Translations under genes and position numbers: made by a program
Assembly: GCA_018700655.1 (NCBI GenBank)
Contig: JABIUG010000434.1
Location: forward strand, 1 to 33,429
Direction: 5' to 3'
Length of the DNA stretch: 33,429 nucleotides
From: Rhodospirillaceae bacterium
Lineage (GTDB): Bacteria > Pseudomonadota > Alphaproteobacteria > SP197
The notes under the pieces: model-generated
Seen by the model: the letters and a program-made list of their open reading frames with translations, nothing else
Told to the model about the DNA's origin: nothing
Database searches by the model: none
Shown: piece after piece, positions 13,422-21,450 of the stretch
How positions within the stretch are numbered: position 1 is the first letter of the stretch
How the letters are laid out: each line of letters starts with the position of its first letter

Positions 13422-14627
13422 ATGCTGAACGACAAGCGCATCCTGCTCGTCATCTCAGGCGGCATTGCCGCCTACAAGTCACTTGAACTGATTCGCCTGC
13501 TCCAGGACAGGGGCGCATCGGTGCGCTGTGTCATGACTGCGGGCGCTCAGCAGTTTGTCACGCCGCTCGCGGCTGCCGCGCTTTCGGGTGACAAGGTCTT
13601 TACCGAACTTTTCTCGCTGACCGACGAAGCCGACATGGGCCATATCCGCCTTTCGCGCGAAGCCGACCTGGTTGTGGTCGCGCCCGCGACCGCCGATCTG
13701 ATGGCCAGGATGGCTGCGGGCCTGGCCGATGATCTTGCCACCACCGTGCTGCTTGCGACCGACAAACCTGTCCTGATCGCGCCGGCCATGAACACCATGA
13801 TGTGGGATCACGCCGCGACCCGGCGCAATACCGCCCGTCTGGTCGCCGATGGCATTGCCATGGTCGGACCCGAAGCCGGCGATCTCGCCTGTGGTGAAGT
13901 CGGTTCCGGACGCATGAGCCAGCCTGGCGATATCGTCACTGCGGTCGAAACAATGCTTGCCGGTACAGGCGAGCGCCCGCTTGCCGGGCGTCATGCCCTG
14001 GTCACCAGCGGGCCGACCCACGAGCCGATCGATCCCGTGCGTTACATCGCCAACCGTTCCTCGGGTAAACAGGGCCATGCCATTGCCGCGGCCTGTGCCC
14101 GGTTGGGCGCGAAGGTCACGCTGGTTTCGGGCCCCGTGGCGCTGGCCGACCCCGCAGGCGTCGATGTCGTTAGGGTCGAAACCGCACGCGACATGCTGAG
14201 CGCCTGTGAAGGTGCCCTGCCTGCCGATGTCGCGGTCTGTGCCGCAGCCGTCGCCGATTGGCGGGTTGCCCAGGCAGCCGAAACCAAGATGAAGAAAAAC
14301 GGCAGTGGTCTGCCCGATCTCGAACTCGCCGAAAATCCCGATATCCTGGCCACGCTCTCGGCCCGCAACCACGGCCGGCCCGCTCTGATGGTCGGCTTTG
14401 CCGCCGAGACCGGCGATGTCGTGGCCTATGCCCAGACCAAACTCGCCGCCAAGGGCTGTGACTGGATCGTCGCCAACGATGTCTCGCCTTCCAGCGGGAC
14501 CTTCGGCGGCGACGACAACACGGTCCATCTCGTCAGCGCCGGCGGGGTCGAGGACTGGCCGCGCATGGCCAAGGACCAGGTCGGCGAACGGCTCGCGCGG
14601 CGCATCGCCGATCACCTCGCCGCATGA
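13422..14627 (+). CDS. coaBC: Bifunctional phosphopantothenoylcysteine decarboxylase / phosphopantothenate-cysteine ligase
   Basis: Catalyses two consecutive steps of coenzyme A synthesis: cysteine ligation to 4'-phosphopantothenate (CoaB) and FMN-dependent decarboxylation (CoaC). It has 401 residues from the ATG at 13422. The CoaC half has SGGIAAYK at 12-19, catalytic His74 ([10 protein letters not shown]), the PAMN motif at 121-124 and Cys157 in the CGEVGSGRM flap. The CoaB half starts near 186 with [20 protein letters not shown] and carries the KMKK motif that contacts the acyl-CMP intermediate. Its stop overlaps the dut start by 4 bases, so the two are translationally coupled, a common arrangement. 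Confidence 0.97.
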   Translation: MLNDKRILLVISGGIAAYKSLELIRLLQDRGASVRCVMTAGAQQFVTPLAAAALSGDKVFTELFSLTDEADMGHIRLSREADLVVVAPATADLMARMAAGLADDLATTVLLATDKPVLIAPAMNTMMWDHAATRRNTARLVADGIAMVGPEAGDLACGEVGSGRMSQPGDIVTAVETMLAGTGERPLAGRHALVTSGPTHEPIDPVRYIANRSSGKQGHAIAAACARLGAKVTLVSGPVALADPAGVDVVRVETARDMLSACEGALPADVAVCAAAVADWRVAQAAETKMKKNGSGLPDLELAENPDILATLSARNHGRPALMVGFAAETGDVVAYAQTKLAAKGCDWIVANDVSPSSGTFGGDDNTVHLVSAGGVEDWPRMAKDQVGERLARRIADHLAA

Positions 14628-15073
14628 GCGTTGCCGTGCGCATCCTGTGCCTGCCCCATAGCGAGGGCCTGGCGCTTCCGGCCTATGCCACGCCGGGCTC
14701 GGCAGGCATGGATCTGCGCGCCGCGATCGAGGATGGGGTTGCGCTTGCGCCGGGTTGCCACGCCATGCTTGCCACCGGCCTCGCGATTGCGCTGCCTGAT
14801 GGTTACGAGGCGCAGATCCGGCCGCGCTCCGGGCTCGCCGCCAAGCACGGTGTCACGGTGCTCAACAGCCCGGGCACGGTCGACAGCGATTATCGCGGCG
14901 AGATAAAGGTCCTGCTGATCAACCACGGCCGGGAGGCCTTCACCATCGCGCGCGGCGAACGTATCGCCCAGATGGTCATCGCCCCGGTCACCCAGGTCAC
15001 GCTGCAGGAAGTTGCGGAGCTCGACGCAACCGAACGCGGCAGTGGCGGCCACGGCTCGACCGGTACCAGCTAG
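14624..15073 (+). CDS. dut: dUTP diphosphatase
   Basis: Trimeric dUTPase that hydrolyses dUTP to dUMP and pyrophosphate, preventing uracil incorporation. It has 149 residues and starts in an ATGA overlap with coaBC. All five motifs are visible: PGSAGMDL (24-31), [11 protein letters not shown] (66-76), VDSDYRGE with catalytic Asp87, RGERIAQM, and the C-terminal [10 protein letters not shown]. In motif 5 the residue usually Phe, which stacks on the uracil ring, is His143; imidazole may serve the same role. Confidence 0.97.
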   Translation: MSVAVRILCLPHSEGLALPAYATPGSAGMDLRAAIEDGVALAPGCHAMLATGLAIALPDGYEAQIRPRSGLAAKHGVTVLNSPGTVDSDYRGEIKVLLINHGREAFTIARGERIAQMVIAPVTQVTLQEVAELDATERGSGGHGSTGTS

Positions 15074-15081
15074 AGCCCGAT

Positions 15082-15108
15082 CGGCTCAGATCGCATCGAT
15101 CAGAGCCG
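15082..15108 (+). terminator. Hairpin after dut
   Basis: Twelve-base arms (cggctcagatcg / cgatcagagccg, 11 of 12 paired) with a 3-base loop lie 8 bases past the dut stop. The T-tail is poor, so it may be a weak terminator or an RNA 3'-end stabiliser. Confidence 0.45.
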
Positions 15109-15134
15109 TGAATCGGTCTCTAAACATTTGAAGA

Positions 15135-15184
15135 AGAGCAAGATTCACATAACAGGTCGCCTCGACCTGACATCATCTTGCTCT
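15135..15184 (+). promoter_or_regulatory. Nested hairpin in the leader of the DUF1272 gene
   Basis: A perfect 10-bp outer stem (agagcaagat 15135-15144 / atcttgctct 15175-15184) encloses a perfect 7-bp inner stem (caggtcg / cgacctg, 15153-15169, 3-base loop). The outer stem ends directly before the only Shine-Dalgarno-like bases (ggga) and 12 bases before the ATG. It could control translation of the gene; no known riboswitch is recognised. Confidence 0.5.
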
Positions 15185-15196
15185 GGGAAACCCGTC

Positions 15197-15505
15197 ATGC
15201 TCGCTCTGCGCCCCAACTGCGAATACTGCGACAAGGACCTGCCGCCTGATTCCGCCGAGGCGCGAATCTGTTCCTACGAGTGCAAATTCTGTGCCGATTG
15301 CGTCGAGACCCACCTCCACAATGTCTGCCCCAATTGCGGCGGAGGTTTCGTGGCGCGCCCGATACGGCCGGCCACGGCGCGGCGTGGCGGGGTATCACTC
15401 GAACACCAGCCGGCTTCGGCCGAACAGGTTCGTCTCAGCCATGACAAAAAAGAGATCGCGGCGTTCGTGAAAACCCTGAAGGACATCGCGCCGGGTGAAC
15501 GCTGA
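15197..15505 (+). CDS. DUF1272 cysteine-rich zinc-ribbon-like protein
   Basis: Small protein of the DUF1272 family, function unknown. The ATG at 15197 gives 102 residues beginning MLALRPNCEYCDKDLPP, the family's usual start; a longer TTG frame runs through a hairpin and is rejected. Eight cysteines at 8, 11, 25, 29, 32, 35, 44 and 47 form CXXC-type pairs that would bind two metal ions, a treble-clef or zinc-ribbon pattern. The C-terminal half is Arg/Ala-rich and probably flexible, followed by a short charged helix. A nested hairpin precedes the start, and a GNAT gene follows after 5 bases, so the two are probably cotranscribed. Confidence 0.85.
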   Translation: MLALRPNCEYCDKDLPPDSAEARICSYECKFCADCVETHLHNVCPNCGGGFVARPIRPATARRGGVSLEHQPASAEQVRLSHDKKEIAAFVKTLKDIAPGER

Positions 15506-15510
15506 TCGCC

Positions 15511-16155
15511 ATGGTCGAGATCCGCACACCTGAGCCGCGTGACCTTGAAGCCTTTTATGCGATCTCTCTGGCGACCGGAGACTTCGGCCGGGATGCCGGC
15601 GATCTCTACAGGGACGCCCATCTGATGGGGTTTATCTATTCAGCACCCTATGCGGTGCTGACTCCGCAGACCTGCCTGGTGGCGCAGGACGATGACGGTG
15701 TCGGCGGTTATGTCGTCGGGGTTCACGACACCCGAGGTTTCGAGGCGCGCCTGGAACAGGAATGGTGGCCTGACTTGCGCCGGCGTTACGCCGAACCGGC
15801 AGGTGATCCGGCCGGTTGGACGCCCGATGAGCGCCGCCACCACAGACTGCATCATCCCCTGATCACGCCGGCAGCCGTGTTGGCGGACTATCCCGCCCAT
15901 GTTCACCTCAACCTGTTGCCCCGGATGCAGGGACAGGGGCTGGGCCGCAAGCTGTTGGCTGCATGGATGGCGCTGATGTGCCCGGAAAAACGGCTTGGCG
16001 TTCATGCAGGTCTCAATCCCAACAACCCCGGCGCGATGGCCTTCTGGCCCGCATGCGGATTCGTTCCACTTGATCCCGTGCCCGGCGGCGACCTGGCCAA
16101 TCTGGCCAATCCGTTCTGGCATGGCCGTTTCATGGGCCCGTCGGAAGGCCGGTAA
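15511..16155 (+). CDS. GNAT-family N-acetyltransferase
   Basis: Predicted acetyl-CoA-dependent N-acetyltransferase of 214 residues. The acetyl-CoA loop is visible as RMQGQGLGRKLL in the C-terminal half, preceded by the beta strand ADYPAHVHLNLL and followed by NPNNPGAMAFWPACGF, which matches GNAT motifs A and B. The long insert with EREWWP-type and WTPDE segments resembles the acetyltransferase-like group related to the C-terminal domain of protein O-GlcNAcases, recognised from memory. The substrate is unknown. The start at 15511 lies 5 bases after the DUF1272 stop. Confidence 0.85.
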   Translation: MVEIRTPEPRDLEAFYAISLATGDFGRDAGDLYRDAHLMGFIYSAPYAVLTPQTCLVAQDDDGVGGYVVGVHDTRGFEARLEQEWWPDLRRRYAEPAGDPAGWTPDERRHHRLHHPLITPAAVLADYPAHVHLNLLPRMQGQGLGRKLLAAWMALMCPEKRLGVHAGLNPNNPGAMAFWPACGFVPLDPVPGGDLANLANPFWHGRFMGPSEGR

Positions 16156-16200
16156 CGGCGAGACTTGCCAAGGTCGCGGTGTCCGACCACCTTATGGGCC

Positions 16201-17025
16201 ATGGACATTACCGATTTCACCGAAGAACAGCTGCACCGCTACGCGCGCCATATCGTCATGCCTGAAGTCGGCGGCACCGGTCAGGTCAAGCTCCTGAACG
16301 CCAGCGTGCTGCTGGTTGGCGCCGGCGGGCTGGGCGCGCCGCTTGCGATGTATCTCGCTGCTGCGGGCGTGGGCACGCTGGGCATTGTCGACAACGACCA
16401 TGTCGAGCTCTCCAACCTGCAGCGCCAGGTGGCCCACACGACCGAGCGCGTGGGTATGGCCAAGACCGAAAGCGCGGAGATGACGGTCATGGCGCTCAAT
16501 CCCGATGTCACGGTGATCCGCCATCAGGAACGGCTCGAACACCACAACGCTCTGGAGATCATCGGTGGTTACGACGTGGTCTGCGACGGCACCGACAACT
16601 TCCCGACGCGTTATCTGATCAACGATGCCTGCTTCATGGCAGGCAAGCCCCTGGTCAGCGCCGCGATGATGCGCTTTGACGGCCAGCTCACGACCTTCCG
16701 CGCCCATGAGGCTGCCGAGAACCCGTGCTACCGCTGCCTTTTCCCCGAGATGCCGCCCGAAGGCCTGGTGCCGTCCTGTTCGGAAGCCGGTATCTTCGGC
16801 GCGATTGCAGGGGTGATGGGCACGCTCCAGGCCGCCGAGGTACTCAAGGAAATCCTGGGCATCGGCGAGAGCCTGTTCGGCACCCTGGTGATCTACGATG
16901 CGCTGGCAACCGAGTTCCGCCGTGTCGGTTATGGCGCGGATCCTGATTGTGCCCTGTGCGGCAGCCAGGCCACGATCACCGACCTCAGCGGCCACGCCGC
17001 CCACGCGAAGACGGGCCAGTCGTGA
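16201..17025 (+). CDS. MoeB/ThiF/HesA-family adenylyltransferase
   Basis: E1-like enzyme that adenylates the C-terminal Gly of a ubiquitin-like sulfur carrier (MoaD, ThiS or similar) for molybdopterin or thiamine synthesis. It has 274 residues from the ATG at 16201; the upstream extension lacks homology. The Rossmann loop GAGGLG is at 40-45 and the ATP-binding DND at 64-66. Zinc cysteines are C176, C179, C250 and C253. The mobile-loop cysteine is C193 in PSCSEAGIFG. There is no C-terminal rhodanese domain, so sulfur must come from elsewhere. It overlaps the DsrE-like gene by 4 bases, and that protein is a plausible sulfur-relay partner. MoeB and ThiF cannot be told apart here. Confidence 0.92.
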   Translation: MDITDFTEEQLHRYARHIVMPEVGGTGQVKLLNASVLLVGAGGLGAPLAMYLAAAGVGTLGIVDNDHVELSNLQRQVAHTTERVGMAKTESAEMTVMALNPDVTVIRHQERLEHHNALEIIGGYDVVCDGTDNFPTRYLINDACFMAGKPLVSAAMMRFDGQLTTFRAHEAAENPCYRCLFPEMPPEGLVPSCSEAGIFGAIAGVMGTLQAAEVLKEILGIGESLFGTLVIYDALATEFRRVGYGADPDCALCGSQATITDLSGHAAHAKTGQS

Positions 17026-17417
17026 CCGTTGCCACGCCACTCGGGCTTGTCGTGCTCTCGGGCGACTACGCCCGTGTGCACTACGCGCTGATGATGGCAT
17101 CGGCGGCTGCCACCATCGACCGTCCGGTCACCGTGTTTGTCACCATGGATGCCGTGCCGCTGCTGGAATCCGGGGAAGGCTGGCGCAGGTTGGCGGGTTC
17201 GGACCGCGACGACGACCTCAAGGGCCGGGGTGTGGCCGACATGGAGACCCTGCTCCAGGCCTGCACGGCGCTTGACGTCGGCATGATGGTCTGCGAGGCC
17301 GGGCTCAAGGGCCTGGATGTAGCCGAAGATGCGTTGCGCGACGACCTCGGTGTCGAGGTCACCGGTCTGGTCACCTTCTATCAGACTTTGGGCGACGGAC
17401 AGATCGTCAGCCTTTAG
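17022..17417 (+). CDS. DsrE-like sulfur-relay family protein
   Basis: Small protein of the DsrE/DsrF-like superfamily, 131 residues from a GTG at 17022 that overlaps the upstream stop as GTGA. Homology begins at LGLVVLSGDYARVHYAL, so this start fits; the longer frame is out of context. Cys81 and Cys91 are the candidate persulfide carriers, and Cys91 lies in the typical MMVCEAGLKGLDV segment. Members of the family pass sulfur in tRNA thiolation or sulfur oxidation, but many are unassigned. Coupling to the adenylyltransferase suggests they act together. Confidence 0.85.
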   Translation: MTVATPLGLVVLSGDYARVHYALMMASAAATIDRPVTVFVTMDAVPLLESGEGWRRLAGSDRDDDLKGRGVADMETLLQACTALDVGMMVCEAGLKGLDVAEDALRDDLGVEVTGLVTFYQTLGDGQIVSL

Positions 17418-17537
17418 CCGACTGGCCCTTGCTGTCTTCTTGACTGGCGCGACCATTTCTTTCAGGGTTACCGGGCCGTCTGGTACACGGCATCTCGCGA
17501 ACAAGGACCATCTTTCACCCCCCAGGAGGTGAGTCGG

Positions 17538-17594
17538 ATGGTTGTTTGCGCCTTGTCCGACCGCCCTTCCGCAGAGACGGAGATTCGGACATGA
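17538..17594 (+). CDS. Putative 18-residue leader peptide overlapping the oxygenase start
   Basis: ATG at 17538 follows AGGAGGTGA (17524-17532), a nine-base match to the complement of the 16S rRNA 3' end and the strongest ribosome-binding site in the window apart from the one at 32944. The frame encodes 18 residues, MVVCALSDRPSAETEIRT. Its TGA overlaps the ATG of the downstream oxygenase as ATGA. No homology is recognised. It could couple or gate oxygenase translation, or be a functional small protein. It is not in the oxygenase frame. Supported only by ribosome-site quality and the overlap. Confidence 0.5.
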   Translation: MVVCALSDRPSAETEIRT

Positions 17595-18601
17595 GCGAGC
17601 CCCTCGAAGACATCGCCACCGTTGATATCGCTGCGTTGTTTAAGGCCGCATCATCCGGCGCTGGCATCGAGACCGACCGGGCCGTGCTTTCTGCCATGAA
17701 ACGGTGCAACGGTTTCGTCGCAACAGGCTTTCCCCGCAGCGACGAACTCGACGCGCGGATCGGTCGCTTGCTGACCTTCTTTGATCTACCGGAAGACCAG
17801 CGCATGGCGCTCGCCACACGTCGTTTCCGACCCGAGGCCAGCCATTGTTATCGCGGCTTCTTCCCGCTTCCGTGTAAGCGGGGCTGGGCGCACAACGAGA
17901 TCTTCGACTACGGGCCCGCTGTGCCCTCACAGGCACCGGATGGCCACCCTGTGAAGGTTTTCCTGGAGGAGATGAACCAATGGCCGGATCCCGCGCCGGA
18001 GCCGGGTTGGGCTGTTGAGGCTCTGGCGCTTCTTGCCGAACTACGCGAGATCGCCGCGGCGGTGATGGCGGCTCTCGCACGGGCTCTGGCGCTTGATGTC
18101 GACACCTTCATGGCGGCTTTCGACGACGACAACGGAACCCTGCGCATCCTGCATTACCCGCCTGTCCCCGATGACTTTGTTGCGGCGACCGGCGAAGAAC
18201 TGCCCGAAGTGGTCGACGGAATGGGTCGAAGGATCATCACACGAAGCCATGTCGATGCCTGCGTGCTATCGCTGCTCTGGCAGGACGATGTGGGTGGCTT
18301 GCAGTACGAAGGTGATGACGGCCGGTGGCGCGAGGTTCCTGCACGGCCCGGGGCGTTGTCAATCCATTGCGGTCAGGCGCTCGAAAACATGACGGAGGGA
18401 CGCCTGAAAGGGACGCCGCACCGGGTCATCGGCACGGGACGTGATCGTTGCTCCATGGGTATGTTCCTGGAGCCGATGTTTGCGGCCGCTATCGGTCATG
18501 ATTCCGGGGGGGCGCCGATCACCTACGCCGATCACATGAAGCATGATTTTGCCGGTCTCGACATCTACGCCGATGTCATGGGCGACGCTGTCGCGGAGTG
18601 A
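17591..18601 (+). CDS. Fe(II)/2-oxoglutarate-dependent oxygenase (IPNS-like), first copy
   Basis: Non-heme iron oxygenase of the isopenicillin-N-synthase-like superfamily, 336 residues from the ATG at 17591. The iron triad is visible as H220, D222 (SHVDACVLSLLW) and H277 (GTPHRV). R286 of the RCSMG motif would bind the 2-oxoglutarate carboxylate. The N-terminal DIOX_N-like half contains GFVATGFP and the YRGFFPL motif. The substrate is unknown. The start overlaps an 18-codon ORF with a strong ribosome site. The paralogue at 18606 starts 4 bases after this stop, so the two form an operon. Confidence 0.9.
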   Translation: MSEPLEDIATVDIAALFKAASSGAGIETDRAVLSAMKRCNGFVATGFPRSDELDARIGRLLTFFDLPEDQRMALATRRFRPEASHCYRGFFPLPCKRGWAHNEIFDYGPAVPSQAPDGHPVKVFLEEMNQWPDPAPEPGWAVEALALLAELREIAAAVMAALARALALDVDTFMAAFDDDNGTLRILHYPPVPDDFVAATGEELPEVVDGMGRRIITRSHVDACVLSLLWQDDVGGLQYEGDDGRWREVPARPGALSIHCGQALENMTEGRLKGTPHRVIGTGRDRCSMGMFLEPMFAAAIGHDSGGAPITYADHMKHDFAGLDIYADVMGDAVAE

Positions 18602-18605
18602 GACG

Positions 18606-19586
18606 ATGACGTTGACCATTCCCACCACGACCGAGCTCGACATCGCGCCGCTCTTTGCGGGTGGCGCGGAACCCGCCCTGGATCGAAGGATCGCGGAGGT
18701 TCTGGAGAGCGAAGCCAGCTTTGTCGCTACTGGATTTCCGGGCTGCGACGGCTATGACACCCGCATCTCCGAAATCCTGCGGTTCTTCGACCTTGGGCAG
18801 GAAGACAAAATGGCCTGTGCCACACAGAGTGACCGTCCGACCCATCCCAACATCTATCGTGGCTATTATCCCCTACCCGACGAACCTCATTTTTCGCACC
18901 ACGAGATCTTCGATATCGGGCCTGAACCTGCAATGACATCGCCCGACGTGCCGGGTGCGGAGTCTTTCCGCGAGGACAATGTCTGGCCGGACAGGGAGCC
19001 CGTCGCGGGATGGCGGACGAAGCTGCTTTTGCTGTTTCGCGAGGAACGCGCGATCGGTGTGGCCGTGATGGCGGCAGCCGCGCGCGGTCTGGGCCTCGGG
19101 GATGAGACGGTGATCGCGGCGGCAGGCAGCCGCAACGGGACCCTGCGGTTGTTGCACTATGCCCCCATGCCTGAGGGCTTCGAAGTGATCGCCGAAGACG
19201 GCCTGCCCCCCGGTGAGATCGGCGACGGCCGCCGCCTGGTTGGAAGTGCCCATATCGACACGGGCCTGATGTCGGTGCTCTGGCAGGACCACAGGGGCGG
19301 GCTGCAGATGCAGGGACGCGACAGTGTCTGGCGAGAGGTGGAAGCACGGGCCGATGTGCTCTCGATCCACATGGGTGACCTGATGCATGGACTGACTGGC
19401 GGGCGCCTGCACGCCACCCGGCATCGTGTCCTGAGTCAGGGGTTCGACCGCTGCTCGGTGGGTCTGTTTGTCGAGCCGGACTTCGAGACCGATGTCGTCG
19501 CGCCGTCAGTTGGCCCGGCGGTGAGTTACGCCCGCCATCTGGTCAACGAGTATCCCGACCGCTTCGAGGCCAAGACGGCGGCCTGA
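18606..19586 (+). CDS. Fe(II)/2-oxoglutarate-dependent oxygenase (IPNS-like), second copy
   Basis: Paralogue of the preceding gene, 326 residues from the ATG at 18606; the longer frame overlaps the first copy. Iron ligands H216, D218 (AHIDTGLMSVLW) and H273 (TRHRV) and the oxoglutarate-binding R282 (RCSVG) align with copy one. FVATGFP and YRGYYPLP are also shared, but overall identity is moderate, so the duplication is old. The substrate is probably related but distinct. A GGAG lies just before the start, inside the upstream stop region. A frameshifted tail of the neighbouring cyclase gene overlaps its 3' end on paper only. Confidence 0.9.
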   Translation: MTLTIPTTTELDIAPLFAGGAEPALDRRIAEVLESEASFVATGFPGCDGYDTRISEILRFFDLGQEDKMACATQSDRPTHPNIYRGYYPLPDEPHFSHHEIFDIGPEPAMTSPDVPGAESFREDNVWPDREPVAGWRTKLLLLFREERAIGVAVMAAAARGLGLGDETVIAAAGSRNGTLRLLHYAPMPEGFEVIAEDGLPPGEIGDGRRLVGSAHIDTGLMSVLWQDHRGGLQMQGRDSVWREVEARADVLSIHMGDLMHGLTGGRLHATRHRVLSQGFDRCSVGLFVEPDFETDVVAPSVGPAVSYARHLVNEYPDRFEAKTAA

Positions 19587-19598
19587 CGGCGCTAACGT

Positions 19599-21307
19599 TC
19601 AGTCCGGCACGCCTGCCTTGCGCAGACCGCCCAGAAACAGATCTCCCCCTACCTTCCAGCGCCGGCAGCGCCTTGTCGAGATAGTCGACGGTGACATCGG
19701 GGTTGACCGCGCGTGCCCGGCGCAACGCGTCTGCGGCACGTTCACGCTCGTCCCTGTTGCCAAGCGCGCTGAGCTCCCCGAGGAAGGCATAGATTGCAGC
19801 ATTCGGGTTCTGTTGCGCGGCCTTGGAGACGGCAATCGCCTCGTCGTAGTCTTCGAGCATCACGAGTGCGATCGCCTTGCTGGCGAGAAAAACCCACATG
19901 AGCTGGTCGTGCGGGCTGATGCGGATCGCCCGGTCGATCGCGGCGACACCCTCTTCGCGCTTGCCGATGTGCCACAGGGCGTGACCCTGGATCATGTGCG
20001 CCAGAGCGAAGTTCGGGTTGAGCTCGATCGCGCGTTCCAGCGCTGCCAGGGCTTCGTCGAAGCGACGCGTATAGATGCTCGCGCTCCCGATTGTGAGGTA
20101 CGCGAAAGGTTCATTCTCGTCCAGCTTGGCCGCCCTGCGCCCCAGCCTGAGTGCCATCGCGATGTCGCCTTCGGGGTCCGGCGAAATGCCGTGGAGAATG
20201 CGCACGCAGTGAGCATATCCAAGGCTGGCGGTGGCGACGGCGAAGCTGGGATCAAGCTCGACAGCACGGCTCAGGAACGCGATCGCTGCTTCGCATTCCT
20301 CAGGGCTGTAACGGAATAGGTGCCACATGCCGCGCTGGTAGTTTTCCCAGGCGTCGAGGTTGTCAGGCGGTTTCCTGAGCGCACGCATCTGCTCGGAGAG
20401 TTCCAGCTTTGGCTGCAGTGCCCGGACGATGGCGAAGGTCACTTCGTCCTGGACGGCAAAAATGTCTTCAAGGTCGCGGTCGTAACGTTCGGCCCAGAGA
20501 TGGCTGCCGCTGGCCGCCTCGATCAGCTGGGCGGTCACGCGCGCCCGGTTGCCGGCCTGGCGCATGCTGCCCTCCAGCACGTAGCGCACGCCGAGCTGGC
20601 GGCAGACCTCGCTTATGTCGACCGCCTTGCCCTTGAAGGTGAAGGTGGAGTTGCGCGCGATGACAAAAAGCGAGCGGAACCTGGAGAGTTCCGTGATGAT
20701 GTCTTCTGTGATGCCGTCGGCGAAGAACTCCTGCTCTGGATCCCCCGACATGTTGGTGAAGGGGAGCACGGCGATTGAAGGTTTGTCGGGAAGAGCCAGC
20801 GCGACCGGTTTCGTTGCCATTTCGATGTTACCAGGCACCCAGCGCCACACACGCACCATGCCCTCAATGTTCTTGAACGCTTCCTCACCGCCGTCCTCGA
20901 ACGCGACCTGGACCTTGCCCTTGACCTGGTCGTGTGCCGAGCCCGACAGGCAGATGCCGCCGGGCTCTGCCGCTGCCTCCAGCCGGGCTGCGAGGTTGAC
21001 GCCCTCGCCATAGACCTCGCTGCGATCCTCGATCACGTCGCCCAGGTTGATGCCAATGCGGATGCTGACGCGTTCGTTCTCGGGTTTGCCGGCATTGCCC
21101 TCGGCCAGGCCGTTCTGGATCTCTGCCGCCGTGTCGACCGCCAGCACAACACAGCACGGTGCCGCCCGCCGTGCCGATCTGCGCGGTCACGTCATCCAGC
21201 ATTGCCATGACGCGCCGGTGCGTGCCGACCTCGTCGGCCCCGGTCAGCCGGCTGTAGCCGGCGACATCGGCGTAGAACACCGCTGTCAATCGGCGGGTGA
21301 CGCTCAT
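19599..21307 (-). pseudogene. Adenylate/guanylate cyclase with TolB-like and TPR domains, broken
   Basis: Remnant of a roughly 585-residue regulator of the class III cyclase-TPR type. The first fragment starts at the ATG at 21307 with TRRLTAVFYADVAGYSRL, including one metal-binding Asp. Near 21141-21156 the frame changes, and about 14-17 residues that normally carry the second metal Asp (GD motif) are missing between GGTVL and AVDTAAEI. The rest reads on as the dimer-forming GINLGDVIEDRSEVYGEG, a TolB-like SIAVLPFTNMSGDPEQ domain, and about six TPRs. A second shift at the G-run 19645-19649 replaces the true ending (GGLRKAGVPD, stop 19599). Loss of the catalytic loop predicts no cyclase activity even if a fragment is made. 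Confidence 0.85.
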
Positions 21308-21450
21308 GCCCCGAGCCCCCACAGGTGGCCGCAGTCCAGCACTGCGTCCTGGCGCGGATCATACAGCCAGCAACCGATTGTGCTATGCTCTTCCGCCGCT
21401 GGCTGGCAGGTTGTACGGTTGTAAAACCGGAAACGGGCGGGAAGGCACAG

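Noticed and set aside
19543-19598. Natural C-terminal tail of the cyclase overlapping the oxygenase
   Set aside because: The family ending GGLRKAGVPD is found in the next frame and stops at 19599, so the tail is a frameshift product.
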